Source: Phaseolus vulgaris
Taxonomy: Eukaryota; Streptophyta; Magnoliopsida; Fabales; Fabaceae
Direction: 5' to 3'
Assembly (NCBI RefSeq): GCF_000499845.2
Contig: NC_023749.2
Coordinates: 33,261,766-33,325,765, forward strand
DNA length: 64,000 nt
Position numbers and translations under genes: made by a program. Under the pieces are notes generated by a model. The model did no database searches. It saw only the letters and a list, made by a program, of their open reading frames with translations, and was not told the DNA's origin. Shown here in pieces: positions 10,864 through 22,130 of this stretch. Position 1 is the stretch's first letter; each line of letters starts with the position of its first letter.

Positions 10864-11493
10864 TTTCTTCGACCATGGCGAGAACCAAAGTCATCGCCAA
10901 CCCTCCACCTCCTAGCATAAAATACAGAGCCTCGTACTCTTGGGCCTATGATAGACTCCTCGGAGAAACTTCTTCCCTCACCGCCATCGCCGACTGGAGG
11001 GCTCACGTAGACAGTGAACCCCTAGGAAAATCCTTTGGGAGGGTACACGATGCATATGACTCTGTTCGCCCCTGCACAACTGGCAAACCTGTCTGCGTTG
11101 ATAACCGCTCCAATGACGGGGAGCCTTTCTTTTTCTTTTACCAAACGGTATTCAAGCGTATCGATCAAGGACTCCCTTTTAGTAACTTCGAAAGGGAGTT
11201 GCTCACAGAGCTCAACGTGGCCCCTGCCCAACTGCATCCCAACAACTGGGCCTTCATCCGGGCCTTCTCTATCCTTTGCTGCTATCTTGGCCACGCTCCC
11301 TCAGTGGAGGTTTTCCTACACTTCTTTGAGGCCAAGAGCCCTGGGAATAACCTATAGGTAAGCCTGAGTGGAGTGACGGGGAGAGTCATCTTCTCCTTAT
11401 TCCAACACCCCTACAAGGGATTTAAAGGAAAATTCTTCAGGGTATGCTGCACAGATCAAGACCGCACAACCCTTAATGGCTTCCCACTGTACT
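10864..11493 (+). pseudogene. Antisense Transposase_28-type gene of element D, 5' exon only
   Basis: The ATG at 10875 opens the frame MARTKVIANPPPPS..., followed by the core 'putative gypsy type transposon' domain (motifs FERELLTELNVAPAQLHPN and FLHFFEAKSPG). Upstream is a 5'-UTR intron: donor aaaagg/tatg with GT at 10650, acceptor ttcccag at 10863 (214 bp), ending 11 bases before the ATG. This matches the arrangement in E, F, B and B1. A TAG at 11356-11358 replaces a conserved Trp (TGG to TAG), and the frame continues afterwards to GFPLY. Element E is inserted at that point, so the coiled-coil exon is absent. The function of this family is unknown. Confidence 0.75.
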
Positions 11494-12615
11494 TGTTCCG
11501 TCCGATTGACCTGGGACGTCTTTGTGCGCGACCTCAACCGTCAGCTAGGGACTCCTTCCCATTGGTTACCTGTGGATTCCTGCAAAAGAGGACAAAAGGG
11601 CGCTCTAGCGGCCGTTTGCACTCCGACGCTCAAGTCAGCCAGCAAGAAACACCAAAACTATGCACCTCCCGTATCGGAGCACCGTGGAGGGTACTCTGAA
11701 GGTGGTTAAATGAACTGTGTCTAGTCTATATTTTCTCGTTCTGGCAAAAGTATTTCCCCAGTCCCTTGTACGTAACCTCAAGGCTCGAGCAAGCAACTAG
11801 AGAATTTCTGGAAAATTTGCCAAAAGTTCGAACCCCATTCCCAACATTCCAAGCGCTATTTAAACTACCCTAGCATTTAAAGCGTCTTAAAGCGCATTGA
11901 ATTATGAAACGTTCAACACATTTAAGACGTTTAAACCGCTGGGAGCATTTATAGTACCTTAAACGCTCGAAACGGAAATTGTATTAAATAACCTTAATTA
12001 CCTCGTACCTGACAAAATGGCGTTTCTATTCTGACCTGACTGTTGTACACGTGGAGGGCCTCGCAGTGCCATGACCCCTTCTGGGGGCGTTTCTTCGTGT
12101 GAGTCCTCCTGCTTGGGAGTGCAACTGCGCAAGGGGTGACTTTTTGGGTGCCAACTCATGCTCCCAAACATCTAGTCACTCACTTTGAGGGCGTATCTGC
12201 CTTCCTCTCGTACCCTGCACCTGGCTACCCTGGGCGTGACCCTTCTCCTGAATCGTATCTACCCCAAGGGCGTCTCTGGGGCGGCAGGGGCACTTCACGA
12301 GTCAGGCTGCCCTACACTGGCGCTATCACTACGACCTTGAAGCCACCTTTCTCTTTTCTTTATTACTACCCCCGGATTGTCGGGATTTGAGGCCTTCCCA
12401 CAGCGTAGCTCCCTCCATGGTCTTTCCTACCCATGGGTATCGGGGAGCTACACTGTGATTGCCTCGCCTTTGTGACATTTGACCTTGGCGACGCCCTATT
12501 TGGGCGACGCCTTAACCGGGCGATGCCTTCACCTAGGCGACGCCTTACGTTGACTTTGACCCCCGACGTTGACTTTGGCCTTGACTTCGTCAACGCCCGG
12601 ATACGGGACGGTACA
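11494..12615 (-). repeat. 3' LTR of element E (family A)
   Basis: 1122 bp from TGTTCCGTCCGATTGACC to CGGGACGGTACA. It contains TTAAAGCG-type repeats and a TATA-like region (11860-11990), the covarying hairpin (12411-12447) and GGCGACGCC motifs (12480-12545). The U3 end abuts the polypurine tract at 12616. Confidence 0.88.
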
Positions 12616-12632
12616 CAAGCCCCCCAGTCTTA
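12616..12632 (-). promoter_or_regulatory. Polypurine tract of element E
   Basis: The plus strand reads caagccccccagtctta, so the element strand reads taagactggggggcttg immediately before the LTR. This is the primer site for plus-strand DNA synthesis. The same tract precedes the 3' LTRs of B, B1 and F. Confidence 0.85.
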
Positions 12633-13344
12633 AGCTGAAGACTTGTCTTCAGCGCAAAGACTAAGGTCTCGCCCACGCCGTCCACGTGTCACCCTGGTGA
12701 CGTGTCATTCTTTGCTGACTTAGCACTTATCGAATTGACGTGACACTCTCTGAACCATGGGGGTGCCCTTAATGGCTGATTGGACATCCTCTGAAGCGGG
12801 GAAAGTAACACCTTTTGGGGCCACGCTTTATCGCGTGCCACGTGGCTCATCACACGGCCAACCTCTAGAGTCCCTTGCGCTCCCCTTGAGCGCTTAATCG
12901 TTTGACACGCGGCACGATCACACGGTCCCCGATTAGCGCCTCTTGGGTTGCAAATGTAACGTTCAAGTTACCCAAAACCCCGCGCTCAAACCACTGTTTC
13001 ATCCATTCTCTCTGCCTTTCTGCACTGTTCATCGTCTTCGAGCCTTTCCCCTACAATCACTGCTCCTTCCTTCGCATTTCTCTTCCTTCCACACCTCGAC
13101 ATCAAAGGTAAGATTTTTCCACCTCCATTACTCTTCTTCTTCGATGCATTGCATCGCTGCGTATTGAACTGCCTGGGACTGTTTATGTTTTTGCATTTCT
13201 GTGTTCTTCCGCTCCTCCGTTCTTCTCCATTCTCTTCTCCTCCTTTCTGGGTTTCCTCGCGTGGGTGGCATTTTTCTAGGGTTTTGTTCCCTTTTCTGCC
13301 TTGGCATCGCTTGTTAAAACCCTTTTCCTTTCTTCTTTCTCCAG
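12633..13344 (+). promoter_or_regulatory. Promoter, 5' UTR and UTR intron of the long antisense gene of E
   Basis: This region lies between the polypurine tract and the antisense ATG. It holds CACGTG cores (about 12700 and 12839) and pyrimidine-rich transcript-leader-like sequence. A GT-AG intron follows at 13108-13344 (237 bp; donor atcaaag/gtaag, acceptor ttctccag). The same order (CACGTG, leader, intron, ATG) recurs in the other copies. Promoter function is inferred. Confidence 0.55.
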
Positions 13345-15638
13345 CTATTTATCCGCATCATGGTGCGCCCGAAATCAAAGTCCGATTCTCCCCCAAGGAC
13401 CAACTATAAAGCCTTCTACACATGGGCTCCTGACGAGCTTTTAAACGAATGCACCACTCTGACGACCATGCAGGACTTGGAGAACCATTGCGGCGATCCC
13501 CACCTGTACAATTTTAACACCTTCTGCCGCACCCATGATGCACATATCTCCGTTCGTCTCGGCAGGCCTGGGGAACCTGTTTGCGTGGATGACAGACCCA
13601 GGAAGGGGAACCCTTTCTTTTTCATGTACCAAACGGTATTTAAACGCCTCGGGGTGCGCCTTCCGTTCACGCCCTTCGAAAGGGAACTTCTTACAGAGAT
13701 CAACACAGCCCCGGCCCAGCTACACCCCAACAGCTGGGCATTCGTTCGGGCCTTCCAAATTCTTTGCGGGTATCTAGGCATCCTCCCCTCCGTGGATGTC
13801 TTCTTACACTTCTTCGAGGTGAAGAAGTAAGGGAAAAGTTTCTGGGTAAGCTTTTCAGGGATCGCCGGCAGGATCCTTCTTTCCCTTTTCCAGAACTCGT
13901 ACAAGGGCTGGAAGGAAAAATTCTTCAGGGTATGCTGCGCCAAGCATGACCCTACAGCCTTGGATGGCTTCCCTCTATATTGGACAGAGCACCCCAAACT
14001 GCTCAAGGCCAAGGCCCTGGATGAGCTATCCCCTGCTGATAGGGAGGTATGCAAGGCCTTGGCTGGCCTGGGGATTGTCTTCGACACGCTGAAGCTCATC
14101 GCAAGCGAGTACAATGCCTACTCCCTGACCACCTACTTTGGTAGGGAGACTCCTCTCTTACTGTCTTCCGTTATCTGTGTTTTACTGCTTCATGCTTGCT
14201 CTACTGGCCTCTTCCACCTGTTTTCCTTTGTGCTAAGTGCCTTATGTCTCATTCATCTACGCGCTTTGTGGGTTTGTATAACTGCTTTGGCTTTAACTTC
14301 TGCTATTGAGTTTATCTGAATGTAGGATCGGTGATGGATGCCTTCAAGAGGATGGTTTTGGCGAAAGCGATGAAGGCCGCTCGTGCTGCCAAGGCTGGCG
14401 CCTCCTCCGCCCCTGCTGCTGGCCCAAACCCCTCATTAACCCTGCCTTTACCGCCACCAACCACTACCGAAGCCCCCCTAGGCTCATCTTCACCACCTCC
14501 ACGTAGCCCCCAACCCCTTCAAACATCCGGCTCTCCCTCGCCCATCGCTGCTGTCCCATTGGTTGTAGCTTCATCACCGGCTCCAACCCCCCTTGACAAA
14601 GGAAAACGGGTTTTGGAGATCATATCCGATGATGAGGACTCTGATGGCGTGGCACCCTTCAGGAGGAGGAAGGCTGCGAGGATTCCCACCCTACCAGTGG
14701 CATCGCCCCAGGGGGGGAATTCCTTTAGGGATAACCCTCCAAGTGCCACTTCTCTTCCTCCCACAATGGTGCAAGAGGAAACAGGCGAAGGGGCCGAATC
14801 CGCTCCACCCCCACCACCGGCAGAGGTCTCCGTTGCTCCCGCCTCCGTCGCCGCCGCCCCAGATCTTATTGCCATCCCTCCTCCAATTATGCATCTGATG
14901 AGGGGCTTCAGCGGGGGATCAATGCCAGAAGGCTCCGACAGGAAGGAGGGAATGCCCTTCTACTTGGGAGCCTTCTTGGCCGTGGCCCTTGAATGGCGTG
15001 CCCAAGCTAGAAACGCTGTTTTGCAGACTCAAACCCTCCAGACCTTGGAAACAAGGGTAGCTGCCCTGGAGGAGGGAAAGAAAACTTTGGGATGCCAAAA
15101 CGAGGCCTACCAAACCACTCTGAAGCTGGCGCAAGAGGCCAAGGAGGAGGCTGAAAAACAACTGGCAGAGGCGGCGGAGCTTCAGGCTGACTTCTACACT
15201 TGGGAAGTCACTCTTCAAGTCCAAATAACAGGCCTCCAGGGCATGGTCGAAGCTTACGAGGATGTTCAAAAGGACTTGAAAAGCCGATGCTGTGAGCAAG
15301 CTGACAAACTGGAGCGGATGGAGGGGGAGATGGCTACTCAGGCCAAAGCTATGGGCCTTCTCCAGGTTGACCACGACAAACTGCAGATCGAGGTCAGCCG
15401 GCTCCGTGTGGAGAAGGAGGCTTTGGAGAAACAGGTAGCTTCTGGGGACGCCATCATCGAGGAGTTAGAGAAGGACAAGAAGACCCTTATTAACGACATC
15501 GCCGGTACTTTCGAGGAGGGGTTCAAAGAGGCTCTGGCCCAGGCCGTCTGTGAGAACCCGGGAGTCGACGTTTCCAACTGTGGTTCCACTCATCACATCG
15601 TCGACGGGAAGGTCGTGCCCTTGGAGCTGGATGACTGA
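13345..15638 (+). pseudogene. Long antisense gene of E: Transposase_28-type domain plus coiled coil
   Basis: Coding exon 1 runs from the ATG at 13360 to 14140 and exon 2 from 14326 to 15638 (TGA). The intron 14141-14325 (185 bp; donor tactttg/gtaggg, acceptor gaatgtag) keeps the frame, giving TYFGSVMDAFKR across the junction, 697 residues in total. Residues 1-260 carry the 'putative gypsy type transposon' domain (FERELLTEINTAPAQLHPN; GFPLYW). Exon 2 has a basic helix (LAKAMKAARAAKAG), a Pro/Ser/Ala-rich region, a nuclear-signal-like RRRKAAR, then a ~200-residue coiled coil ending VDGKVVPLELDD. A TAA at 13828-13830 interrupts exon 1 where a Gln (CAA) is expected; otherwise it is open. The gene runs antisense to the retrotransposon. 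Domain function is unknown; a nuclear, oligomeric protein is likely from composition. Confidence 0.8.
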
Positions 15639-16983
15639 ACTGCCGCCCTCAACCACCACCTTTCCCCTTTACACTTTATACTTGCTTTTGTCCCCTTTTG
15701 CTGAACTTGTAACTTCTTTGAACTATCGGCCCTTTCATCACAACTATGGATAACAATTTTTGTACCTTTGAGTTATCGAATTCTGTCTGTATGATTTTAC
15801 CTTCATTTTTCGCCTTCGCGTGCTTCAATCGTTTTGCTTGTAGTCGACCCGTTTCTTTCGCTGCGTTGGGCGACCCCATATACCGAGTGCTTTGCCCCTA
15901 TCGCGCTTCTCGGAAACCATTCCGCCTTCGTATCTATGAGGCCTCTGCCTCGTGAAGGCGTCGGTGGCTTTACCATTGCCACAACGCAAAGGTTGAAAAC
16001 CTCCTCTACACTTGGGACAAGGCGTCGATGCCCACACCCATGGAGAGGCTTGCCTAACGGAGCCGTATCGTCCTTGGGGTGTCTCAAACACCAAAGCGAC
16101 CTGTACCTTGATCTTTGGTACCCGGCGCCCACGCCTAAGGAGAGGCCTGCTACAGCAGCGCCGTATCGTCCTCAGGGTGTCAAGAAACGCCCAGCACTAG
16201 GAAAGCTCAAAGCCCTCCGGGGGGTCGTTCCCTCCATGGCCTTTCCTTCCCATGGGTGTCGGGGAACAACCCTGCCAGTGGTTCACTCAGCATTTGGCGA
16301 TCTCGTCTCCCTCCACAGTCTTTCCTACCTGTGGGTATCGGGGAGGTGACACTGCTGATACTTGGATTGGCGACGCCCGCAACGTCTCATGCTGGCGTCG
16401 CCTTCTACGCCTTCCCTGGCGACGCCTTGGGCGTCTCATGCTGGCGTCGCCCTGGGGTGTTAACTTTACCTTGGCATTGACTTTAACCTTGGCCCTGGCC
16501 GACGCCTGGGGATAGCGAAGAGCTCAAGGTTTCGCCTGTGCTATCCACGTGGCGCTTCTCGTATGGCTGATGGGACGTTCAGCCACTTGACTTGGTCTTG
16601 ACATTTTCTGTGCCTCTGACCCACTCTCGACGGCGTATCGTACCCTCGGGCATTCTGTCGATACGACGTTTTCTGAGTGTTAACCAGTGGTGCCAGGGTC
16701 ATCCTCCCATCCTCTGCCACGTGGCTCGATCGCACGGTGCATCCCTTTGCGTCGTTTGGCGCTATAACTACAACACTTCCATTTGCGTCGTTTGGTGCTC
16801 TAACCGCAATATTTAGTTCTTCAAAATCTTGAACCTGTCCTCATCATTTCTGCGCTTTTCGTAACCTACTTGCACCCTTTCTCTTCTCGCGAAGAGTTCT
16901 TCTAGTGTTCGTTCCAACCAGCGTTTTACCCTTGCGTTACCAGCAGGCCACTCTCTTCCAAACCTCCCAGATACTGTTCAGGC
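15639..16983. other. Spacer between the two antisense genes of E, with hairpins
   Basis: No coding sequence is supported. 16000-16200 holds two imperfect ~100-bp repeats (each with ggagaggc and gccgtatcgtcct). Two copies of the covarying hairpin lie at 16231-16268 and 16310-16347. GGCGACGCC motifs occur at 16370-16450 and CACGTG cores near 16550 and 16719. The same arrangement, reversed, is at 51450-52710 in element F. It may hold the terminator of the long gene and the promoter of the short one. Confidence 0.55.
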
Positions 16984-17950
16984 ATGTATTCTCGTGTTCC
17001 TGCCCCAGGGTTAACCCCAAGGACCTGTATACTTGGGCCTCGAGCGAGCTCCTTGACGAGTGTTCGTGCTTGCTTTCTACCCGGGCCATAAGGGAACACA
17101 AGGGGGATTCGTGCTCCTATGATCACCGCGCCTTCGCGAAGAGGCACGACGACGATATTGCTGTGCTCCCTTGCGCTTTAGGGGAGCCAGTGTGCGGAGA
17201 CGAACGGGCCAACGACGGGGTCCCCTTCTTTTATTTCTATCAGGTGGTTTTCAAGAACATCGGCGTGCGCCTGCCCTTCTCCAGGATTGAGAGGGAACTG
17301 TTGACAGAGATTAATGCTGCTGCGGCCCAGTTATATCCTAATAGCTGGGCTTTCGTCAAGGCTTTTGACATCCTTTTTGGTTTTCTGGGTTGTGCACCCT
17401 CGGTTGATATCTTTCTTCACTTCTTTGAGGTGAAAAGGCAAAGGAATAACCTCTGGGTGACCCTCAGTAACGTTCCTGGCAGGGTTCTCCTGACCCCTTT
17501 CCAAAACTCCTTCACTGGGTGGAAGGGCAGGTTCTTCAAAATCTGTTGCTCTGATCTCGTTCCCTCCGCCCTAGATGGTTTTCCACTGTACTGGGTGAGG
17601 GAGACGAGGGCGCTCAAATCCAAACCCTTCAAGAAGCTAGCCCCAAATGACCAGGTGGTTTGCCGGATCCTTGCTGAGGCGGGAGGTTTCGACTCCGCCA
17701 CCTTGATCAGTTTGGAGTTCAACGCCGGGACCCTAAAGAAGTAAATATGTATGAGTCACTGCCCTAGAAACTTCTGCCTTCGATGCTTTCTAAATCTGTG
17801 TGTGTTTTGCTTCATGGTGTCTCTGACACGTTCATCTCCCTTGATGCAGGTTCGAAGATAAACCAAGAGCGGAGGTCACAACTTACCCGGGCTCTGCGGG
17901 CGGAGAGCGGGGCTTCGTCTTCCTCCCGTGCCGACTCCGGAGGCCACTGA
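16984..17950 (+). pseudogene. Short antisense gene of E: Transposase_28-type domain
   Basis: Homologous to the intact short gene of F (50481-51446). Exon 1 is about 16984-17748 and exon 2 17850-17950; the intron 17749-17849 (101 bp) has donor taaatat/gtatga and acceptor ttgatgcag. Motifs: PKDLYTWASSELLDE, IERELLTEINAAAAQLYPN and GFPLYWVRE. The C-terminal tail is short and basic, then Ser-rich (SKINQERR...), with no coiled coil. Defects: a 1-nt frameshift near the N-terminus (the ATG at 16984 is out of frame with the domain) and a TAA at 17742-17744 where F has Tyr. Confidence 0.75.
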
Positions 17951-18418
17951 AGAGTGGTTCATTTGTGTTTTTTGTATGAGCACAGGGCTTGTAATGTTCG
18001 CCCTATTCGCCTTACTCCCATTTATCTCGAACACTACTTGTAAATTTAACTCTACTATACCATGGTTGGTTTCTGTAACGCTGCTTTACTTTTGCACACA
18101 CCTCAGCGTTTTTCCTCCGTCATGTTTCTTGGCGGCGCCTGCGCTTGGGCGACGCTTTCTACCTTGGCGACGCTTTCTCTTGGCGACGCCTTCCGTCTTG
18201 GCGACGCCTTCTCTTGGCGACGCCTTCTTTCTTGGCGACGCCTTCCTTCTTGGCGACGCCTGTCGCCGCTTCGAACAGAAAAAAGATAAAGACTAAAAAC
18301 CAAGGCAAGGTTTTTCTCGAACTTCTTTTTCTTTTATTTGGGTGACCTCATTAAAAAACCCCGAAAGGGAAAAAGAGCGTCCCCTTTTACAAGACTGTTA
18401 CATCGCTGCTTACATAAA
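17951..18418. repeat. 3' spacer of E with a GGCGACGCC array
   Basis: Lies between the convergent 3' ends of pol (-) and the short antisense gene (+). At about 18148-18262 there are seven or so copies of ttggcgacgcc spaced 15-18 bp. Near 18340-18390 is ctcattaaaaaaccccgaaagggaaa, the mirror of the post-pol sequence of F at 50105-50145. Confidence 0.7.
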
Positions 18419-21400
18419 TCAACTAAAATAAAACTTCAAGTTGGCTGCATTCCAACTGCGCGGGATGGGACCCTCCTCCAAGGTCTCTAGGTTGTACGAA
18501 CCGGTTCCCTTAGCCTCAGTAATTCTGAAGGGTCTGGTCCCCTTGGGAGACAGCTTATTCTCCAGCTCGTATGGATGAGCCTTCCTCATAACTAGGTCGC
18601 CAATCTGAAACTGTCGTGGCTTCACTTTAGAGCTATACATTAAGCTAAAAGGTGTCTCCATGGTGGAAGATTGGGGCGTGGTGTGGTATGCCCATACGAT
18701 CCTTGGTACTTCCTCCGCCCACGCCCCTTTGGCCTTCTCTAGCCTTCTCTTTAGCCCCCTCAGCAAAACTCTGTTTGCTGACTCTACTTGCCCGTTAGTC
18801 TGGGGGTGTTCGACTGATGCGAACACTTGTTTGATGCCTACCTCAGAACACAGGTTTCTCAACTGCTGACTGGCGAACTGGGTTCCATTATCGGATATCA
18901 GCCGCCTAGGTACGCCAAAATGGCACACAATGTTCTTCCACACAAAGTGTTGCACCTTGTGCGCAGTGATCTGGGCCACGGGCTCCGCTTCTATCCACTT
19001 GGTGAAGTACTCGATGGCAACGATCAAGTACTTCATCTGCCTTATCGCCAGTGGGAATGGACCTAGGATGTCAATTCCCCAGGTATGGAAAGGCCACGGG
19101 CTGTATATGGATCGCAGCTCTTCTGGCGGTGCCTTGTGCCAGTCAGCGTGCTTTTGACATTGCTTGAAGCGCTGGGCGTGTCGCGCGCAATCTTCCTTTA
19201 CTGTTGGCCAATAAAAACCTGCGCGTATCACCTTGGAGGCTAAGGACCTTCCCCCTACGTGGCTCCCACAAATGCCTTCGTGGAGCTCCGCCATTATTCT
19301 GGTACACTCGTCGCCACTTACGCACGTCAAGATAGGGTGAGTGAACCCGTGCCTGAACAACACTCCGTCCACCAGTGTGTATCTCGTGTCATTTCTCTTA
19401 ACCTTCTTACCCTCTTCAGGCTCCACTAGGAGAGCCCCATCCGCCAGGTATCGCCTGTACGGCGTCATCCAGGTCTCTCCTTCTGGTAGGGCACATACCT
19501 GCATCTGCCTTCCTTCCTCGGGCGTGTCCGCGTATGTGCTGATGCGGGGCATCTTCAGCGTATCTTGGGTCAAAGAATGATGACTCCTTGGCCTCCCTCT
19601 TGCTGTACAAATCTGGAGGACATCTACCCTGTTATCTTTCACGAATTTACGCGGAGCTTTGAACGTTTCTTGGATCACTGTCCTTTGTCTACCCCCCTTG
19701 CCTGAGCTGGCCAGCTTGGCAAGCAGGTCGGCTCTGGCATTCTGCTCCCTTGGGACATGTATCAGCTCAAGAGCCTTGAATGCTCCCTTCAATAGTTGGA
19801 CGTATTTCAGATACGCCGCCATCTGCGGGTCTTTCGCCTGGAACTCACCCGACACCTGCCCCATAATCAACTGAGAATCGCTTTTCACCAAGAGGTTTTA
19901 CGCGCCCATCTCCTTGGCCAAGAGCATTCCTACGATCAGAGCTTCGTATTCAGCCTGATTATTACTTGCCTTAAAGGCGAAGCGCAGGGCTTGCTCAATC
20001 AACACGCCATTGGGTCCCTCCAAGACTATTCCCGCACCGCTTCCTTGTTGGTTGGAAGAGCCATCGACTGAGAGCAACCACTGCGAGCCCACCTCCACCT
20101 CTTGATCACCTCCGGGCGAGAGTTCTGCCACAAAATCTGCATACACTTGCCCTTTGATGGATCCTCTAGGCTCATACTGGATGTCGAATTCTGACAACTC
20201 CACTGCCCAGCGCACCATTCTTCCGGCTACATCAGGCTTCTGCAGCACCTTCTGTATAGGGAGGTTCGTCATCACTACCACCGTAAAGCTGTGGAAGTAA
20301 TGACGGAGCCTCCTGGCTGAAAACACCACTGCCAACGCTGCCAGCGCCTCGTATCTCGTCTCCACGCCTTGTAATGCCTTGCTCACGAAATAGATGGGCT
20401 TTTGACTTTGGTCCTGCTCCTGGACCAGCACAGAGCTGATAGCCCGCTCTGTCACCGTAAAGTACAGCCGGAGGGGCACTCCTGTTACCGGTTTGCAGAG
20501 GACCGGTGGCGTCGCCAGGTATTCTTTCAACTTAATGAAAGCCGCTTCGCATTCGTCAGCCCATGCAAAGCGACTATTTCTCTTGAGGCACTGGAAATAT
20601 GGGTGCCCCTTCTCTCCTCCTGCAGAAACAAACCTTGAGAGCGCCGCCATCCGCCCCGTCAGCTGCTGCACTTCCTTTACCGACGTAGGGCTTCGCATGG
20701 CGATAATTGTTGCGCATTTGTCGGGGTTCGCCTCTATTCCCCTCTCCGTGAGCATGAAACCTAGGAACTTACCGGCCTCTACCCCGAATACACACTTCTC
20801 AGGGTTTAGTTTGAGGCGATACTTGGATATAGTGACGAACAACTCCTCGAGGTCCGCCAAATGCTGTGCCCTATCTTGCGACGCCACAACCATGTCATCC
20901 ACGTAGGCGTATACATTCCTTCCTAACATGGGCGCTAGGACCTTGTCCATCAGCCTTTGGTAGGTGGCGCCCGCGTTTTCCAGCCCAAAAGGCATCACCT
21001 TGTAACAGTAACTGCAAGTCTCTGTCATGAATGCAGTTTTGCTCTCATCTCTCGGGTGCATTTTGATCTGGTTGTATCCCGAGAACGCATCCAGGAAGCT
21101 TAACACCTTGCAGCCGGATGCACTATCCACCAACGCGTCGATGCTGGGTAGTGGGTACGAGTCCTTTGGGCACGCCTTATTTAAGTCCGTGAAGTCCACG
21201 CACATCTTCCACTTCCCATTCGCTTTCTTCACCAGGACAACGTTGGCTAACCACTCAGGGTATTGAATCTCCCTGATGTGGCCGGCACTCAGCAGCTTCT
21301 GCATTTCCTCCTTTACCACCAGCTGCCTCTCTTCGTTAAACTTTCTCCTTCTTTGGCGCACGGGGCGTACCGTGGCGTCCATGCTGAGGTGATGACATAG

Positions 21401-21543
21401 GAAATCCGGGTCGATGCCGGGCATATCCGAGGCAAACCATGCGAAGGCATCCAAGTGGCGTGAAATCACCTCTGCCACCCCCTGCTGCTCTTCTTAGCTC
21501 AGCAAACGCCCTAACTTAAACGTTTTGATGCCAATCTCCCTTT
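18419..21543 (-). pseudogene. Pol polyprotein of element E (RT, RNase H, aRNase H, integrase), 5' truncated
   Basis: On the minus strand: reverse transcriptase (YPEWLANVVLVKKANGKW about 21230; YVDDMVVAS about 20900), gypsy RNase H (about 20500-20160), a second archaeal-type RNase H (SVDGSSNQQGSGAG; ARADLLAKLAS), then integrase with a D-D-E core (GIDILGP, SDNGTQF, GQVESAN) ending at 18419. One in-frame TAA at 19898-19900 falls inside the second RNase H. The tail after MYSSKVKPRQFQIGD lacks about 60 residues that F and B have (compare F around 49660-49850), so there is a clean internal deletion. Protease and gag are absent because the element ends at the 21543 junction. Confidence 0.88.
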
Positions 21544-21826
21544 GGATGAGGTCAGGGAGGAGGCAAGGGTAAAGGCCAAGGCAGTGAAAAGGAGGATTGA
21601 GCGAAGGTATAACTCGAAGGTGATGCCAAGGCAGTTTAGAGAGGGCGACCTGGTGATGAGGAAGGCCCATCAGTACGAGATGGAGAACAAGTTATCGCCT
21701 AAGTGGACAGGACCGTTCAGAATAACCGAGGTGCTCGGGAACGACGCCTACCGCTTAGAGACGTTAGAAGGAGGGGCGATTCCTCGCACCTGGAACGCCA
21801 CACACCTCAAGTTATATTACAGTTAA
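21543..21826 (+). pseudogene. Integrase C-terminus of B1 pol
   Basis: The frame from the ATG at 21542 (DEVREEARVKAKAVKRRIE...) to the stop at 21824-21826 matches the last ~94 residues of B pol, including the GDLVMRKAH and LSPKWTGPF motifs of the integrase C-terminal domain. Everything upstream is lost at the junction with E. The fragment itself is free of stops. Confidence 0.85.
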
Positions 21827-22130
21827 AGCTTTGTAAGTAAAAACGAACATGAAGAGATTTACAAGCTTTCTGTTAAAACAGTTTGAAGGGGGCACTCCTT
21901 TTTCCCTAAGGAGGGTTTTTAATGAGGCCACCCAATAAAGAAGAGTTTTCAAAGTTTAAAGCTTCTAAGATTGCATGCTTGTTGTTTCAAAAGTTTTAGA
22001 AAAAAGACTTTATCACTCGTACGTGATTCTAGGCAAGTTCAAAGTTATGCTACATGCTTTCTAAATAAAAGTTTTAAAGTCCCCATCGTTTTTCGGCGAT
22101 TGGCGGCATCAGTGAAAAGTTTAAAGTCCC
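21543..22130 (+). mobile_element. Gypsy element B1 (Tat lineage), left fragment
   Basis: Starts inside the integrase C-terminal coding region (tggatgaggtcagg matches 28445 of B) and runs through the end of pol into the first hairpin repeats. It is then interrupted at 22130/22131 by the complete element B. B1 resumes at 34319 and ends at 39934. The target site of B, gtccc (22126-22130 and 34319-34323), lies in a B1 hairpin repeat. Confidence 0.85.

Larger units (their letters stand above)
9713..11493 (-). mobile_element. Gypsy fragment D (Tat lineage, family A-like), truncated
   Basis: This is the left (3') part of a minus-strand gypsy element inserted in the CACTA element. It holds a deleted LTR (9713 to about 10480) and then the 5' half of its antisense gene, which is interrupted at 11493/11494 by element E. 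The 5-bp sequence before the LTR is gttca (9708-9712). Its partner and the rest of D are missing, apparently lost in the rearrangement at 21543. Confidence 0.7.
11494..21543 (-). mobile_element. Gypsy element E (Tat lineage, family A), 5' truncated
   Basis: This minus-strand element is inserted into the antisense gene of D. Left to right it carries its 3' LTR (11494-12615), the polypurine tract, the long antisense gene, a hairpin-containing spacer, the short antisense gene, a GGCGACGCC array and pol. It stops abruptly at 21543, just upstream of RT, so protease, gag, leader and 5' LTR are missing. The presumptive target duplication is gtact (11489-11493); no partner remains. Confidence 0.85.
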
